Source: Chloroflexota bacterium (lineage in GTDB: Bacteria; Chloroflexota; Anaerolineae; Anaerolineales; Anaerolineaceae). From it: DNA of 15,167 nt. Where the stretch lies: assembly GCA_029265085.1 (NCBI GenBank), contig JAJUJY010000109.1:1-15167 (forward strand), given 5' to 3'. The position numbers and the translations under genes were made by a program. The notes under the pieces are model-generated. The model worked only from the letters and a program-made list of their open reading frames with translations. It was not told the origin of the DNA and did no database searches. Positions 7,828 through 14,793 of this stretch are shown here, piece by piece (position 1 is the stretch's first letter; each line of letters opens with the position of its first letter).

Positions 7828-9375
7828 ATGACTGTTGATTTGAAACCAGAAAATTCACCTAAGAAAATATTTGCTGCTTCCCGCCTGGCAACCTGGATTG
7901 CTTTATTGATCATCTTTGCGGCGGGTGTTGGGATCCGTTTGTATGATCTGACGGATGCCCCCCTGGACTTTCACGGCACCCGCCAGATGCATTCGGCGAT
8001 GATTGCCCGCGGAATGTATTACCAGACGCTTCCCGATGCCCCGCAGTGGCAAAAGCAAATGGCCCTGGAGCAGTGGAAAAAAGAGGGTTTGATTGAGCCG
8101 CAAATCATGGAAACTCTGGCTGCGCAGACATACCGCCTGACCGGAACGGATGCGCTCTGGATACCGCGCCTATATGCCATTTTGTTCTGGGTTTTGGGCG
8201 GGGTTGGATTGTTTTTGCTGGCGCGCAACCTGACCGATGAAAATGGCGGGGTAGTTGCGCTCTTGTTTTATCTGGGTACCCAATACGGTATCATTGCTTC
8301 GCGTTCTTTTCAACCGGACCCGCTGCTGGTGGCGATGAGTGTATGGGCGTTTTGGGGAATGGAACGCTGGTTCCGCAAGCAGACCTGGAAATGGGTAATC
8401 GTTGCCGGGCTGCTGGCAGGTTTGTCCATCTACGTCAAATCTACGGCTGTCTTTTGGATTGCAGGTGCCTGGGCTGGCTTGATTTTAGGAGGGGTAGGGC
8501 TGCGCAAGGCGCTGCGCAATCCGCAGGTATGGGTGCTGGCAGTGTTGAGTGTGCTGCCCTATGCGGCATACCATGTTTATGCTTCCAATATTTTGCATTT
8601 ACTGGAAAGCCAGTTTAGCCTGCGCTTCTTTCCGCAAATGTGGATTGAACCGGGTTTTTACCTGCGCTTGAAAGGCACCATAAACAGGGTGGTCTCTTTT
8701 GAGTGGCTGCTCGCTGCCGTGGCTGGATTTGCTTTAATGCGCGACCGGGTGATGCGTGGGATGTTTTTTGGGGTTGGCATTGGCTATGCTGTGTATAGCA
8801 TCTTGTTTTCCTATTACACTTCCTCGCATGATTATTACCACTTGCCTCTGATCCCGCTGGTGGGTATCGGGCTGGCGCTGGCCTTTACCATGTTGTTGGC
8901 GTACCTGTCCCAACCGCGTTGGCTGCTTTCTGCGATCATGGTGATTTTACCGATGGCCTGGTTTGTGTTTCAGCTATGGGATGCGCGGGTGGATCTGAAA
9001 GCGGATGATTACCGCAATGAAGTCACCTTCTGGACGGAAGTTGGCACGCAATTTAAGCCGGATGATGATGTAGTCAGTATCACCTCGTATTATGGATATC
9101 CGCTGGCATATTGGGGCTGGGTCAATAACGCGAACTGGCTTTCTACCGGAGATTTTGCCCTGCGCGAGCTGGCCGGAATGACCTTTGATATGCAAAAGTT
9201 CTTCGAGGAAGAAACCGCCGGGCGTGATTATTTCCTGGTGACGAATTTTGGCGAATTGGAACGCCAGCCTGAGATTCAAAAAATATTAACCGAACATTAT
9301 CCGCTGGTCAAAAAGACCTCCGGTTATGCCATTTATGATTTGCGCAGCCCGCTGCCTGCAGCGCCTGCGCCTTAA
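7828..9375 (+). CDS. ArnT/PMT-like (GT39-type) integral membrane glycosyltransferase
   Basis: This 515-residue protein has a first helix at about residues 21-38, then an external loop with DAPLDFHGTRQ. Asp47 stands where GT-C enzymes carry the catalytic acidic residue, and the FHxTRQ motif is common in the PMT_2 branch. About ten further hydrophobic segments follow, up to near residue 390, including the typical SRSFQPDPLLVAMS stretch. A soluble part of about 120 residues ends the protein. Such enzymes take a sugar from a polyprenyl-phosphate donor and add it to a glycan, lipid or protein outside the membrane. The gene starts 22 bases after the GT2 stop with a poor ribosome binding site. It differs from the two large paralogs upstream: it is shorter and lacks the WCYYYQKA domain. 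Confidence 0.88.
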   Translation: MTVDLKPENSPKKIFAASRLATWIALLIIFAAGVGIRLYDLTDAPLDFHGTRQMHSAMIARGMYYQTLPDAPQWQKQMALEQWKKEGLIEPQIMETLAAQTYRLTGTDALWIPRLYAILFWVLGGVGLFLLARNLTDENGGVVALLFYLGTQYGIIASRSFQPDPLLVAMSVWAFWGMERWFRKQTWKWVIVAGLLAGLSIYVKSTAVFWIAGAWAGLILGGVGLRKALRNPQVWVLAVLSVLPYAAYHVYASNILHLLESQFSLRFFPQMWIEPGFYLRLKGTINRVVSFEWLLAAVAGFALMRDRVMRGMFFGVGIGYAVYSILFSYYTSSHDYYHLPLIPLVGIGLALAFTMLLAYLSQPRWLLSAIMVILPMAWFVFQLWDARVDLKADDYRNEVTFWTEVGTQFKPDDDVVSITSYYGYPLAYWGWVNNANWLSTGDFALRELAGMTFDMQKFFEEETAGRDYFLVTNFGELERQPEIQKILTEHYPLVKKTSGYAIYDLRSPLPAAPAP

Positions 9376-9385
9376 GGAATGTGGA

Positions 9386-10174
9386 TTGGAAGCAAGCAAT
9401 CTCCCCAAAGTCACAGTTGTAACGCCTTCGTTTAATCAGGCGCGCTACCTGGAAGAGACCATTCTCTCGGTCTTAAACCAGAATTATCCAAACCTGGAAT
9501 ATTTTGTGATCGACGGCGGTTCAACGGACGGCAGCCTGGAAATTATCCAAAAATATGCAGACCGGTTGGCTGGATGGGTTTCCGAAAAAGACCGCGGCCA
9601 GACCGAGGCAATTAATAAAGGTTTTGCCCGTGCAACGGGTGATATTTTGGCCTGGTTGAATTCGGATGATACCTACCAGCCGGGGGCGATTGCCGAGGCA
9701 GCGGCCTTTTTGCAGACGCATCCCGAAGCAGGTATGGTTTACGGCGATGCGCATTACATTGATGAAAAAAGCCGCGTTATTGGTAATTTTCCGGCAGCAC
9801 AAACCGACTATCACAAACTGCGCCAGGGCTATGTGCACATTCCACAGCAGTCTTCTTTTTGGCGGGCGGAATTATGGCGTGAGGTTGGACCGTTGGATCC
9901 CAGTTTCTTCTTTGCGATGGATTACGATCTATGGGTGAGGCTGGCAAAAATTGCTCCCCTGGTTTATTTGCCAAAAATGTGGGCGAATTTCCGTTTGCAC
10001 GCGGATGCCAAAACCATCTCTGCGGATGATCGCTGCTGGCCGGAAATGCTGCGTGTGCATTACCGGGATGGCGGTTCGTTCTTCTCAGTGATTGTGGGCA
10101 AATATTGGCTGCGAAAACTGGCAGCTCCCTTTATACAATGGAAGCGGCGGAGGTTGTTCAAGCGTTATAATTAG
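9386..10174 (+). CDS. glycosyltransferase family 2 protein, TTG start
   Basis: I choose TTG 9386 as the start. AAGGA at 9374-9378 sits seven bases before it, and the protein then begins MEASNLPKVTVVTPSFNQ, matching the length of the N-terminus in the other GT2. The in-frame ATG at 9326 would overlap the previous gene by 50 bases and add a non-family sequence. The 262-residue product has VTVVTPSFNQARYLEET, FVIDGGSTDGS, EKDRGQTEAINKG and LNSDD, all canonical GT2 (GT-A) elements, then FFFAMDYDLWVRL in the acceptor half. The tail is short and basic (KRRRLFKRYN). It is a paralog of the GT2 at 6864-7805 and lies in the same operon, so the two may add successive sugars of one repeat unit. Confidence 0.92.
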   Translation: MEASNLPKVTVVTPSFNQARYLEETILSVLNQNYPNLEYFVIDGGSTDGSLEIIQKYADRLAGWVSEKDRGQTEAINKGFARATGDILAWLNSDDTYQPGAIAEAAAFLQTHPEAGMVYGDAHYIDEKSRVIGNFPAAQTDYHKLRQGYVHIPQQSSFWRAELWREVGPLDPSFFFAMDYDLWVRLAKIAPLVYLPKMWANFRLHADAKTISADDRCWPEMLRVHYRDGGSFFSVIVGKYWLRKLAAPFIQWKRRRLFKRYN

Positions 10175-10188
10175 TAAGGAGGTGAATA

Positions 10189-10578
10189 ATGTCCGCTAAA
10201 AGCTCGCGGCCGCCCAAAATTACCTGGATTGACAACCTGGCGATACAGGCGAAGCTGATCCTGCGCCTGATGGGCGACCGGCGTATATCCCCCTTGCTAA
10301 AGTTGATGCCGTTTCTGGCGGTGCTGTATCTCTTCTTCCCGGATCCTGTTTTGGGACCGGTGGAAGATTTTTTAATTCTCTGGATTGCCATTACGCTATT
10401 CAAAGAATTAAGCCCGCCTGAAGTGGTTGAGGAAGTGCTTAAAGAATTCCGCGAGGTCATTCCAGGGGAATGGGAAGAAGTCCAACCGGAAGAGGATATT
10501 CTGGAAGGGGAATTTTACAGCGTCGATACAGCTTCCGCGACCCATAACAACGGGCATAAAGCTGAACATGAACATTAA
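10189..10578 (+). CDS. DUF1232-like (YkvA-related) small membrane-associated protein
   Basis: The gene has a near-perfect ribosome binding site, AAGGAGGTG at 10176-10184, before ATG 10189. The 129-residue product has a basic N-terminus and an amphipathic helix (AKLILRLMGDRR). It then carries a hydrophobic core, LMPFLAVLYLFFPDPVLGPVEDFLILW, written here as two parts: LMPFLAVLYLFFPD and PVLGPVEDFLILW. This resembles the YLxxPxDxxPGPxDD core of DUF1232 proteins. A segment with PPEVVEEVLKEF and an acidic, His-rich end follow. The function of the family is not established. It follows the last glycosyltransferase gene by 14 bases and its end overlaps the next gene by 11, so it is probably co-transcribed with both. 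Confidence 0.75.
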   Translation: MSAKSSRPPKITWIDNLAIQAKLILRLMGDRRISPLLKLMPFLAVLYLFFPDPVLGPVEDFLILWIAITLFKELSPPEVVEEVLKEFREVIPGEWEEVQPEEDILEGEFYSVDTASATHNNGHKAEHEH

Positions 10579-11875
10579 ATTCAAATGGTTATTTACCGTA
10601 ATGATATTTGTTTTGGGAATGACTGCCTGCATTCCCACACCAACCGTTCAACCGGTGACCACTTTATTGCCGACCTCGGCACCTACCCAGGCACAGCCGA
10701 CCGCAGTCCCCTCACCGGCAGCTACCGCCACGGAAGCGCCAGTTGAACCGCTTGTAACAAACACTCCGGAATTTGCGCTGCCTGCCGATGCAGCAAATTT
10801 TCCTGATCCGGCAGGCTTTGCCTGGCAGCCTGTGGTGGCTGGATTAGCGCTTCCAGTGGATCTGGCGGACCCAGGGGATGGTTCCGGGCGTTTGTTGGTG
10901 CTGGAACAGAAAGGCAAAGTACGGATTGTGCAGAATGGGCAGCTTCTGGCTGAACCTTTCCTGGATTTGACTGACCGGGTTGGGGCAGATGCTTCTGAAC
11001 GCGGGTTGCTGGGTATTGCGCTTGCGCCGGACTTTTTAAACAGTGGTGTGTTTTATTTGAATTACACCAGCCTGAATGGAAGTACGCATGTCTCGCGTTT
11101 CCGGATGAGGGCAGATGTTTTTGCGGGTGATCCTGCTTCCGAGCAGGTTTTACTGAATATTCAGCAGCCGTATGTCAACCATAATGGCGGCGGAATTGCC
11201 TTTGGCCCTGACGGCTATCTCTATATTGGCATGGGGGATGGCGGCTCAGGTGGCGACCCGCAGGGAAATGCCCAAAATATGGATTCTCTCTTGGGCAAGA
11301 TGCTGCGCATTGATGTTAGCGGCAGCGAGGCTGTTTATTCGATCCCATCCGATAACCCGTTTGCGGATGGCGGCGTCGGTCGGCAGGAGATTTGGGCGAG
11401 CGGTTTGCGCAATCCCTGGCGGTTTTCGTTTGACCGGCAAACCGGCGATCTCTACATGGGCGATGTTGGACAAAACAAGTGGGAAGAAATCAATTACCTG
11501 CCTGCGGGTAGTGCGCCGGGGGTAAACTTTGGCTGGGATTACCGTGAAGGCGCCAATCCTTTTGAGGGGCGTGTGCCAAAGGACCTGGCTTTGACCGATC
11601 CGGTTTGGGAATACGGCCGCGATACGGGTTGTTCTGTGACCGGTGGGGTGGTTGCTCGGGATGCAAATCTGCCGGAGTTTGCGGGAATCTATCTGTTCAG
11701 TGATTATTGCCAGGGTACCGTTTTCGGTATGCTGCGCTCACCTGCTGGTGAATGGCAGGTGCAGAAACTCTTTGAAACCGGCGGAAACGTCAGCTCGTTT
11801 GGCCAAGGCGCAAGCGGAGAAGTCTATCTGCTTGACCATCGCACAGGAACAATTTACCTGCTGGTGCGGAAATAG
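10568..11875 (+). CDS. PQQ-dependent glucose/sorbosone dehydrogenase-type lipoprotein
   Basis: ATG 10568 gives MNIKFKWLFTVMIFVLGMTAC, a lipoprotein signal with Cys21 as the lipid-attachment residue. An upstream in-frame start at 10427 would lie deep in the previous gene and hide this signal. Residues 22-75 form a Thr/Pro/Ala-rich linker, then the six-bladed propeller of the GSDH family follows. ERGLLGIALAPDF is the usual first-blade signature. NHNGGGIAFGPDGYLYIGMG carries His205, matching the general base of soluble glucose dehydrogenase, and Arg281 in SGLRNPWRFSFD matches the PQQ-contacting Arg. The 435-residue protein is full length. It would oxidise sugars or aldose-like compounds on the outer surface of the membrane; many relatives have unknown substrates and may not hold PQQ. 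No PQQ synthesis genes are in the window. Confidence 0.9.
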   Translation: MNIKFKWLFTVMIFVLGMTACIPTPTVQPVTTLLPTSAPTQAQPTAVPSPAATATEAPVEPLVTNTPEFALPADAANFPDPAGFAWQPVVAGLALPVDLADPGDGSGRLLVLEQKGKVRIVQNGQLLAEPFLDLTDRVGADASERGLLGIALAPDFLNSGVFYLNYTSLNGSTHVSRFRMRADVFAGDPASEQVLLNIQQPYVNHNGGGIAFGPDGYLYIGMGDGGSGGDPQGNAQNMDSLLGKMLRIDVSGSEAVYSIPSDNPFADGGVGRQEIWASGLRNPWRFSFDRQTGDLYMGDVGQNKWEEINYLPAGSAPGVNFGWDYREGANPFEGRVPKDLALTDPVWEYGRDTGCSVTGGVVARDANLPEFAGIYLFSDYCQGTVFGMLRSPAGEWQVQKLFETGGNVSSFGQGASGEVYLLDHRTGTIYLLVRK

Positions 11876-11883
11876 CAGTCTCA

Positions 11884-11892
11884 TGCTATAAT
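11884..11892 (+). promoter_or_regulatory. candidate extended -10 promoter
   Basis: TGCTATAAT at 11884-11892 is a perfect extended -10 element (TG, one base, TATAAT). It begins nine bases after the lipoprotein stop. No good -35 box is found 17 bases upstream, which is tolerated by extended -10 promoters. A transcript from it would start near 11899 and have a leader of about 100 bases before the cysteine-rich gene at 12000. Confidence 0.5.
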
Positions 11893-11959
11893 ATTCATAC
11901 AATTTGTCCAGTTTGAGCGTGACGGCTGACACTAGAGAGCGGTCAAAAATCGCGCTATA

Positions 11960-11972
11960 GTCCATTATGGAC
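11960..11972. repeat. 13-base palindrome, possible operator
   Basis: GTCCAT-T-ATGGAC is a perfect inverted repeat with 6-base arms and a single central base. It overlaps a TATAGT sequence (11956-11961) and lies 27 bases before the start of the cysteine-rich gene. It could be a repressor site or a small hairpin in the leader. No regulator gene is adjacent, so this is a weak call. Confidence 0.3.
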
Positions 11973-11999
11973 GGTTTTGTAGATATTAGGAGGTGTTTG

Positions 12000-12230
12000 A
12001 TGGCGGAAAAACGTTGGGAAGTGATCCAGGTGCAGTTTTGCGATCATGCGGGCTGTGAAGTGGCCCTGGAAGCGCAAATGGTATACGCGGCCGATTTTTT
12101 ACCCGACCAGCCCCCTCGCATGGTATCCAAACGCTGCTCACGCGGCATGGAATGCAATTCCTGGGATAATATGACCTGTGTTTGGGCGGGAACCAACCCG
12201 GCCTATAATCCATTTAGCGAGAATAAATAA
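12000..12230 (+). CDS. small cysteine-rich protein of unknown function
   Basis: AGGAGG at 11988-11993 places the start at ATG 12000, not the in-frame ATG 11967 that lies in the palindrome. The 76-residue product has six cysteines and one nearby histidine: Cys14, His16, Cys19, Cys46, Cys52 and Cys60. The spacing Cys-x4-Cys and Cys-x5-Cys-x7-Cys suggests a structural zinc site, but does not fit a named zinc-finger class I know. There is no signal peptide or membrane helix, so the protein is probably cytosolic. It has its own candidate promoter and terminator and so looks like an independent single-gene unit. I do not recognise the family; a role in metal or nucleic-acid binding is only a guess. 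Confidence 0.75.
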   Translation: MAEKRWEVIQVQFCDHAGCEVALEAQMVYAADFLPDQPPRMVSKRCSRGMECNSWDNMTCVWAGTNPAYNPFSENK

Positions 12231-12255
12231 ACGTTCGATGCTTGTCTGTTGAATC

Positions 12256-12289
12256 AAAAACAGCCGTCAGGGTTTTGGCGGCTGTTTTT
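12256..12289. terminator. bidirectional intrinsic terminator
   Basis: The arms AAAAACAGCCG (12256-12266) and CGGCTGTTTTT (12279-12289) pair perfectly around a 12-base loop, with a T-run on the + strand and an A-run at the other end. It lies between two convergent genes, 26 bases after the cysteine-rich gene and 18 bases beyond the end of the symporter gene. It should therefore stop transcription from both sides. Confidence 0.9.
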
Positions 12290-12306
12290 TGTTGGTATGC
12301 GCTGGT

Positions 12307-13716
12307 TTAGCGGCTGCTTTGTTCCAGGCGTTCTTTCTTTTCGGCATGCAGGACAAGTATTTTTTCCTGCACCTTTTTGAGATAATCACCATGCAGCGGG
12401 TAAAGGGTCAAAATGAGCGCACCGAGCAGCATAGCTACTCCCGGTACTAACCCGGTGATGGTCTTGATCCCAATGATGGCACTATCAGGCTGGTTGAGGA
12501 AAATTTGCCCGTTGTTTTGGTCACGGGTGACAAATTGAGTGGCTTCCAGGATAAATGGTGACAGCGCAATCGCTACCGATTGAGCTGGCTTGGTGATCAG
12601 AGCGTTAACCCCAAAGAAAGCGCCTTCGCGGCGTACCCCAGAGCGCAGCTCGTCTTCATCGGCTACCTGTGCAAACAAGACGTTGGTTAAAGTTTGCGGC
12701 CCGGATAAGCCAAAGCCAGCCAGTGCAATGCAGACCGGGATCAATGCCGTTGGCACGATGGCGATTGAAAGCAAACTGATGCCTGCAATCACCAGCAGCA
12801 ATTGTTCAGCCCGTACCACCCCTAATTTCCGGCGGATCAGCGTGGTTATGGGCACACCGCCAATTAATGGGATGAATAAACAGGCCAGCAGGACGATGGT
12901 TTTTACCTTTACCACGTAATCGGCCAGATAAAAGAGTGATCCCGTGACCAGGGAAGACATCAGGATGGACATGAAATTCGCACTGGCCAGGACAAGAAAT
13001 GATTTACTGGTAAAGGTAAATTTAATTGCGTCCTTCAATTTAATCGGTTTATCCACCTGGGTAAATTCAGGGCGTTCTTTGACCTTCAACGTGGTGGCAA
13101 TGATCAACAGCATGCCTAACACGCCGACCGCAATCATGGCCATTTGCAGCGGGAAAAACGAGGGTGAAGTTCCGGCTTTGGGACGGAAGAAATCCGGGAT
13201 GAGAAAGCCCATTAATGTGCCAAGCAGGCTAAACAGGGATGCGGAAATTTGCAGGCCGTTGCGCTCGCTGTCGGATTCGGTTACTTCCGGCAGCAGTGAC
13301 GAATAGACCAGCCCAATAATGGTGTAGCAGGTATCATACAGCAGCATGGTAACCAGCATCCACCAGAATAAGGTGTTATCAGCGGTTTTTTGTGGTGCCA
13401 TCCAGACCAGGATGAAGGTGAGGGCCAGGAAGGGAGCCGTGTAGCGCATGTAGGGAATGCGGCGGCCGTGCCGGGTGCGGGTGTTGTCGGTGATATACCC
13501 AAACAGGGGGTCATTGATGGCATTCCAGATTGCGTAAATCAATGAAGCAAGCCCAATCCAGCGGGCCGACAGGCCCAGGTAGTCCTGGTAGAAAATGGGT
13601 AATAATGCTCCATACACACCGGCGATTAAGGAGGTGCCCATCGCGGCAATGCCCCAAACCACTTTATAGCCAAAAGAAAATTTTACAGGTGCAAAGGTTG
13701 CGTTTTTGATACTCAT
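12307..13716 (-). CDS. GPH-family sugar:cation symporter (MFS, MelB-like)
   Basis: The 469-residue protein has about twelve hydrophobic segments. Residues 68-86 read NDPLFGYITDNTRTRHGRR, the loop 2-3 signature of the glycoside-pentoside-hexuronide (GPH) family, in which the Asp residues near helix 2 couple the cation. The length is normal for the family, and the C-terminus is charged and cytoplasmic (HAEKKERLEQSSR). AAGGAGA (13724-13730, - strand) is a good ribosome binding site about eight bases before the start. The gene lies 20 bases after the deacetylase gene, so the two form one transcript. It probably imports a glycoside or oligosaccharide with Na+ or H+, the likely substrate or product of the deacetylase. 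The exact sugar is not shown. Confidence 0.88.
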   Translation of the reverse strand: MSIKNATFAPVKFSFGYKVVWGIAAMGTSLIAGVYGALLPIFYQDYLGLSARWIGLASLIYAIWNAINDPLFGYITDNTRTRHGRRIPYMRYTAPFLALTFILVWMAPQKTADNTLFWWMLVTMLLYDTCYTIIGLVYSSLLPEVTESDSERNGLQISASLFSLLGTLMGFLIPDFFRPKAGTSPSFFPLQMAMIAVGVLGMLLIIATTLKVKERPEFTQVDKPIKLKDAIKFTFTSKSFLVLASANFMSILMSSLVTGSLFYLADYVVKVKTIVLLACLFIPLIGGVPITTLIRRKLGVVRAEQLLLVIAGISLLSIAIVPTALIPVCIALAGFGLSGPQTLTNVLFAQVADEDELRSGVRREGAFFGVNALITKPAQSVAIALSPFILEATQFVTRDQNNGQIFLNQPDSAIIGIKTITGLVPGVAMLLGALILTLYPLHGDYLKKVQEKILVLHAEKKERLEQSSR

Positions 13717-13736
13717 GCTGATTTCTCCTTATGCGT

Positions 13737-14627
13737 TTATGCTGGAATTAATCGCTGCAGCGCCTGGTAGCCGATCACTTGAATGCCTTGATGGCGGATA
13801 AAGGTGCGCAGATCATCGCTCAAGAATGTCTGGTAATCTGCGACCCTGGCACGCCAATCCGGAGTGATGGCACGCAGTTCTGGGGTGTCTTTGGAAGGAT
13901 GGATGATGAAATGGGTGATGCCTGGCTTTAGTTCGGCAAGGGTCTTTTGGGCCAGTTCAAGGCGATTGTCAGGTTGTCCCAGGTCTAACCCGCTGATGTG
14001 ATCCAATAATGGCAGCCCCATCGATTCTAGTTGAAGCACCATTTGAGCGGCCATCTGAGCGGTTGGTGCGTCCAGCCCGGTTGCGCGCCAGGCTGCCTCA
14101 TCCATGCGAAAGATCATGGGAGGCAAATGGTGTTCCAGAGCCAGTTGAATATAGGCTTGCATAAATTTTAGATGAGCGATTGAGCCCATGTGGGTGTCTA
14201 CATGGGTGGGAACCATCCCTGCCTGTTTGGCACGCAGAACCTGGGCCTGGATTTCGTTGGCTACGGCAGCCGGATCGGCATGTTCCTGAACACCAGGGGA
14301 GCGGCGATGAAAGTATCCTTCCTCATCCAGCAGGCCGCTTTGCGGGTCACGCGTGGAAATTGGTCCCCAGCGGTAGGTTTTCCATTCGCTGGTTAAGGTT
14401 AAATGCACGCCCAGGTCAGCTTCAGGGTGTTCTCGGGCAAATTCGGCCGCTTTCAAAAACCATGGGCAGGGAACCATTACTGCTCCAGAAGAGATTAAGC
14501 CGAAAGCATGCAAATCGGCAAAAGCATCCACGCTGGCCTGGCACATACCGATATCATCCGTGTGGATAATGACAACGCGTTCCTGGTCGGAAAAGCCCAG
14601 TTTGCGCAAGACAGGATTGGGTTCCAT
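13737..14627 (-). CDS. YdjC/ChbG-family carbohydrate deacetylase
   Basis: The 296-residue protein has the metal-site layout of the YdjC/ChbG family: Asp24-Asp25 in HTDDIGM, His75 in GVHLTLTSEW, and His142, Asp144 and His146 in THVDTHMG. The C-terminal half carries the typical FIIHPSKDTPELR segment and ends in a helix (YQALQRLIPA). E. coli ChbG removes one acetyl group from chitobiose-type disaccharides, and other members act on unknown N-acetylated sugars. It has no signal peptide, so it works in the cytoplasm on imported sugar. AAGGAA lies seven bases before the ATG. It is the first gene of an operon with the GPH symporter and sits behind a strong promoter with a hairpin in the leader. Confidence 0.88.
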   Translation of the reverse strand: MEPNPVLRKLGFSDQERVVIIHTDDIGMCQASVDAFADLHAFGLISSGAVMVPCPWFLKAAEFAREHPEADLGVHLTLTSEWKTYRWGPISTRDPQSGLLDEEGYFHRRSPGVQEHADPAAVANEIQAQVLRAKQAGMVPTHVDTHMGSIAHLKFMQAYIQLALEHHLPPMIFRMDEAAWRATGLDAPTAQMAAQMVLQLESMGLPLLDHISGLDLGQPDNRLELAQKTLAELKPGITHFIIHPSKDTPELRAITPDWRARVADYQTFLSDDLRTFIRHQGIQVIGYQALQRLIPA

Positions 14628-14657
14628 ATTTAATTCCTTTGATGGAGAGACAGGGTG

Positions 14658-14683
14658 AAAAATGGCCGGGCAAAAGACCCGGC
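14658..14683 (-). terminator. terminator-like hairpin in the deacetylase leader (possible attenuator)
   Basis: Read on the - strand, GCCGGG, a 7-base loop and CCCGGC form an all-GC stem, followed by CA and five T (14662-14658). It lies about 33-58 bases after the predicted transcript start and 31 bases before the deacetylase ATG. No gene ends upstream on this strand, so a plain 3' terminator is unlikely and attenuation of the operon is the better reading. No competing antiterminator stem was worked out. Confidence 0.5.
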
Positions 14684-14701
14684 AGGAAAAATGAATCCGG
14701 A

Positions 14702-14730
14702 TTGTGAAAATTCTCTGAAAGAATTATAGG
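14702..14730 (+). promoter_or_regulatory. candidate promoter for the divergent gene at 14794
   Basis: TTGTGA (14702-14707) and TATAGG (14725-14730) are separated by 17 bases, each matching four of six consensus positions. The element overlaps the opposing strong promoter, so the two directions would compete. It is a modest match. Confidence 0.3.
14709..14725. repeat. inverted repeat overlapping the promoter, possible operator
   Basis: AATTCT (14709-14714) and AGAATT (14720-14725) form an inverted repeat with a 5-base centre. It covers the edge of the -10 box and the predicted start site of the - strand promoter, a usual place for a repressor site. The arms are AT-rich and only 6 bases long, so chance is possible. 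Confidence 0.35.
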
Positions 14731-14751
14731 AAGGGCTTAAAATCATGTCAA
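14723..14751 (-). promoter_or_regulatory. perfect sigma-70-type promoter for the deacetylase-symporter operon
   Basis: On the - strand TTGACA (14751-14746) and TATAAT (14728-14723) match consensus at all twelve positions with the optimal 17-base spacing. Transcription should start near 14716, giving a leader of about 89 bases before the deacetylase ATG at 14627. Confidence 0.85.
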
Positions 14752-14793
14752 GCAAAGCAACGGTAGAATCAATCGGAAGGAGACATTCAGATT

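Noticed and set aside
10427..10567. Upstream in-frame extension of the sugar-dehydrogenase gene
   Set aside because: It would overlap the DUF1232-like gene by 152 bases and place a hydrophilic stretch before a clear lipoprotein signal; ATG 10568 explains the signal directly.
11967..11999. Upstream in-frame ATG for the cysteine-rich gene
   Set aside because: It lies within the 13-base palindrome with no ribosome binding site, whereas ATG 12000 follows AGGAGG at proper spacing.
12590..13306. Two long + strand reading frames (109 and 120 codons) opposite the symporter gene
   Set aside because: They lie wholly inside a well-supported membrane transporter gene on the other strand and have no recognisable protein motif or convincing ribosome binding site.
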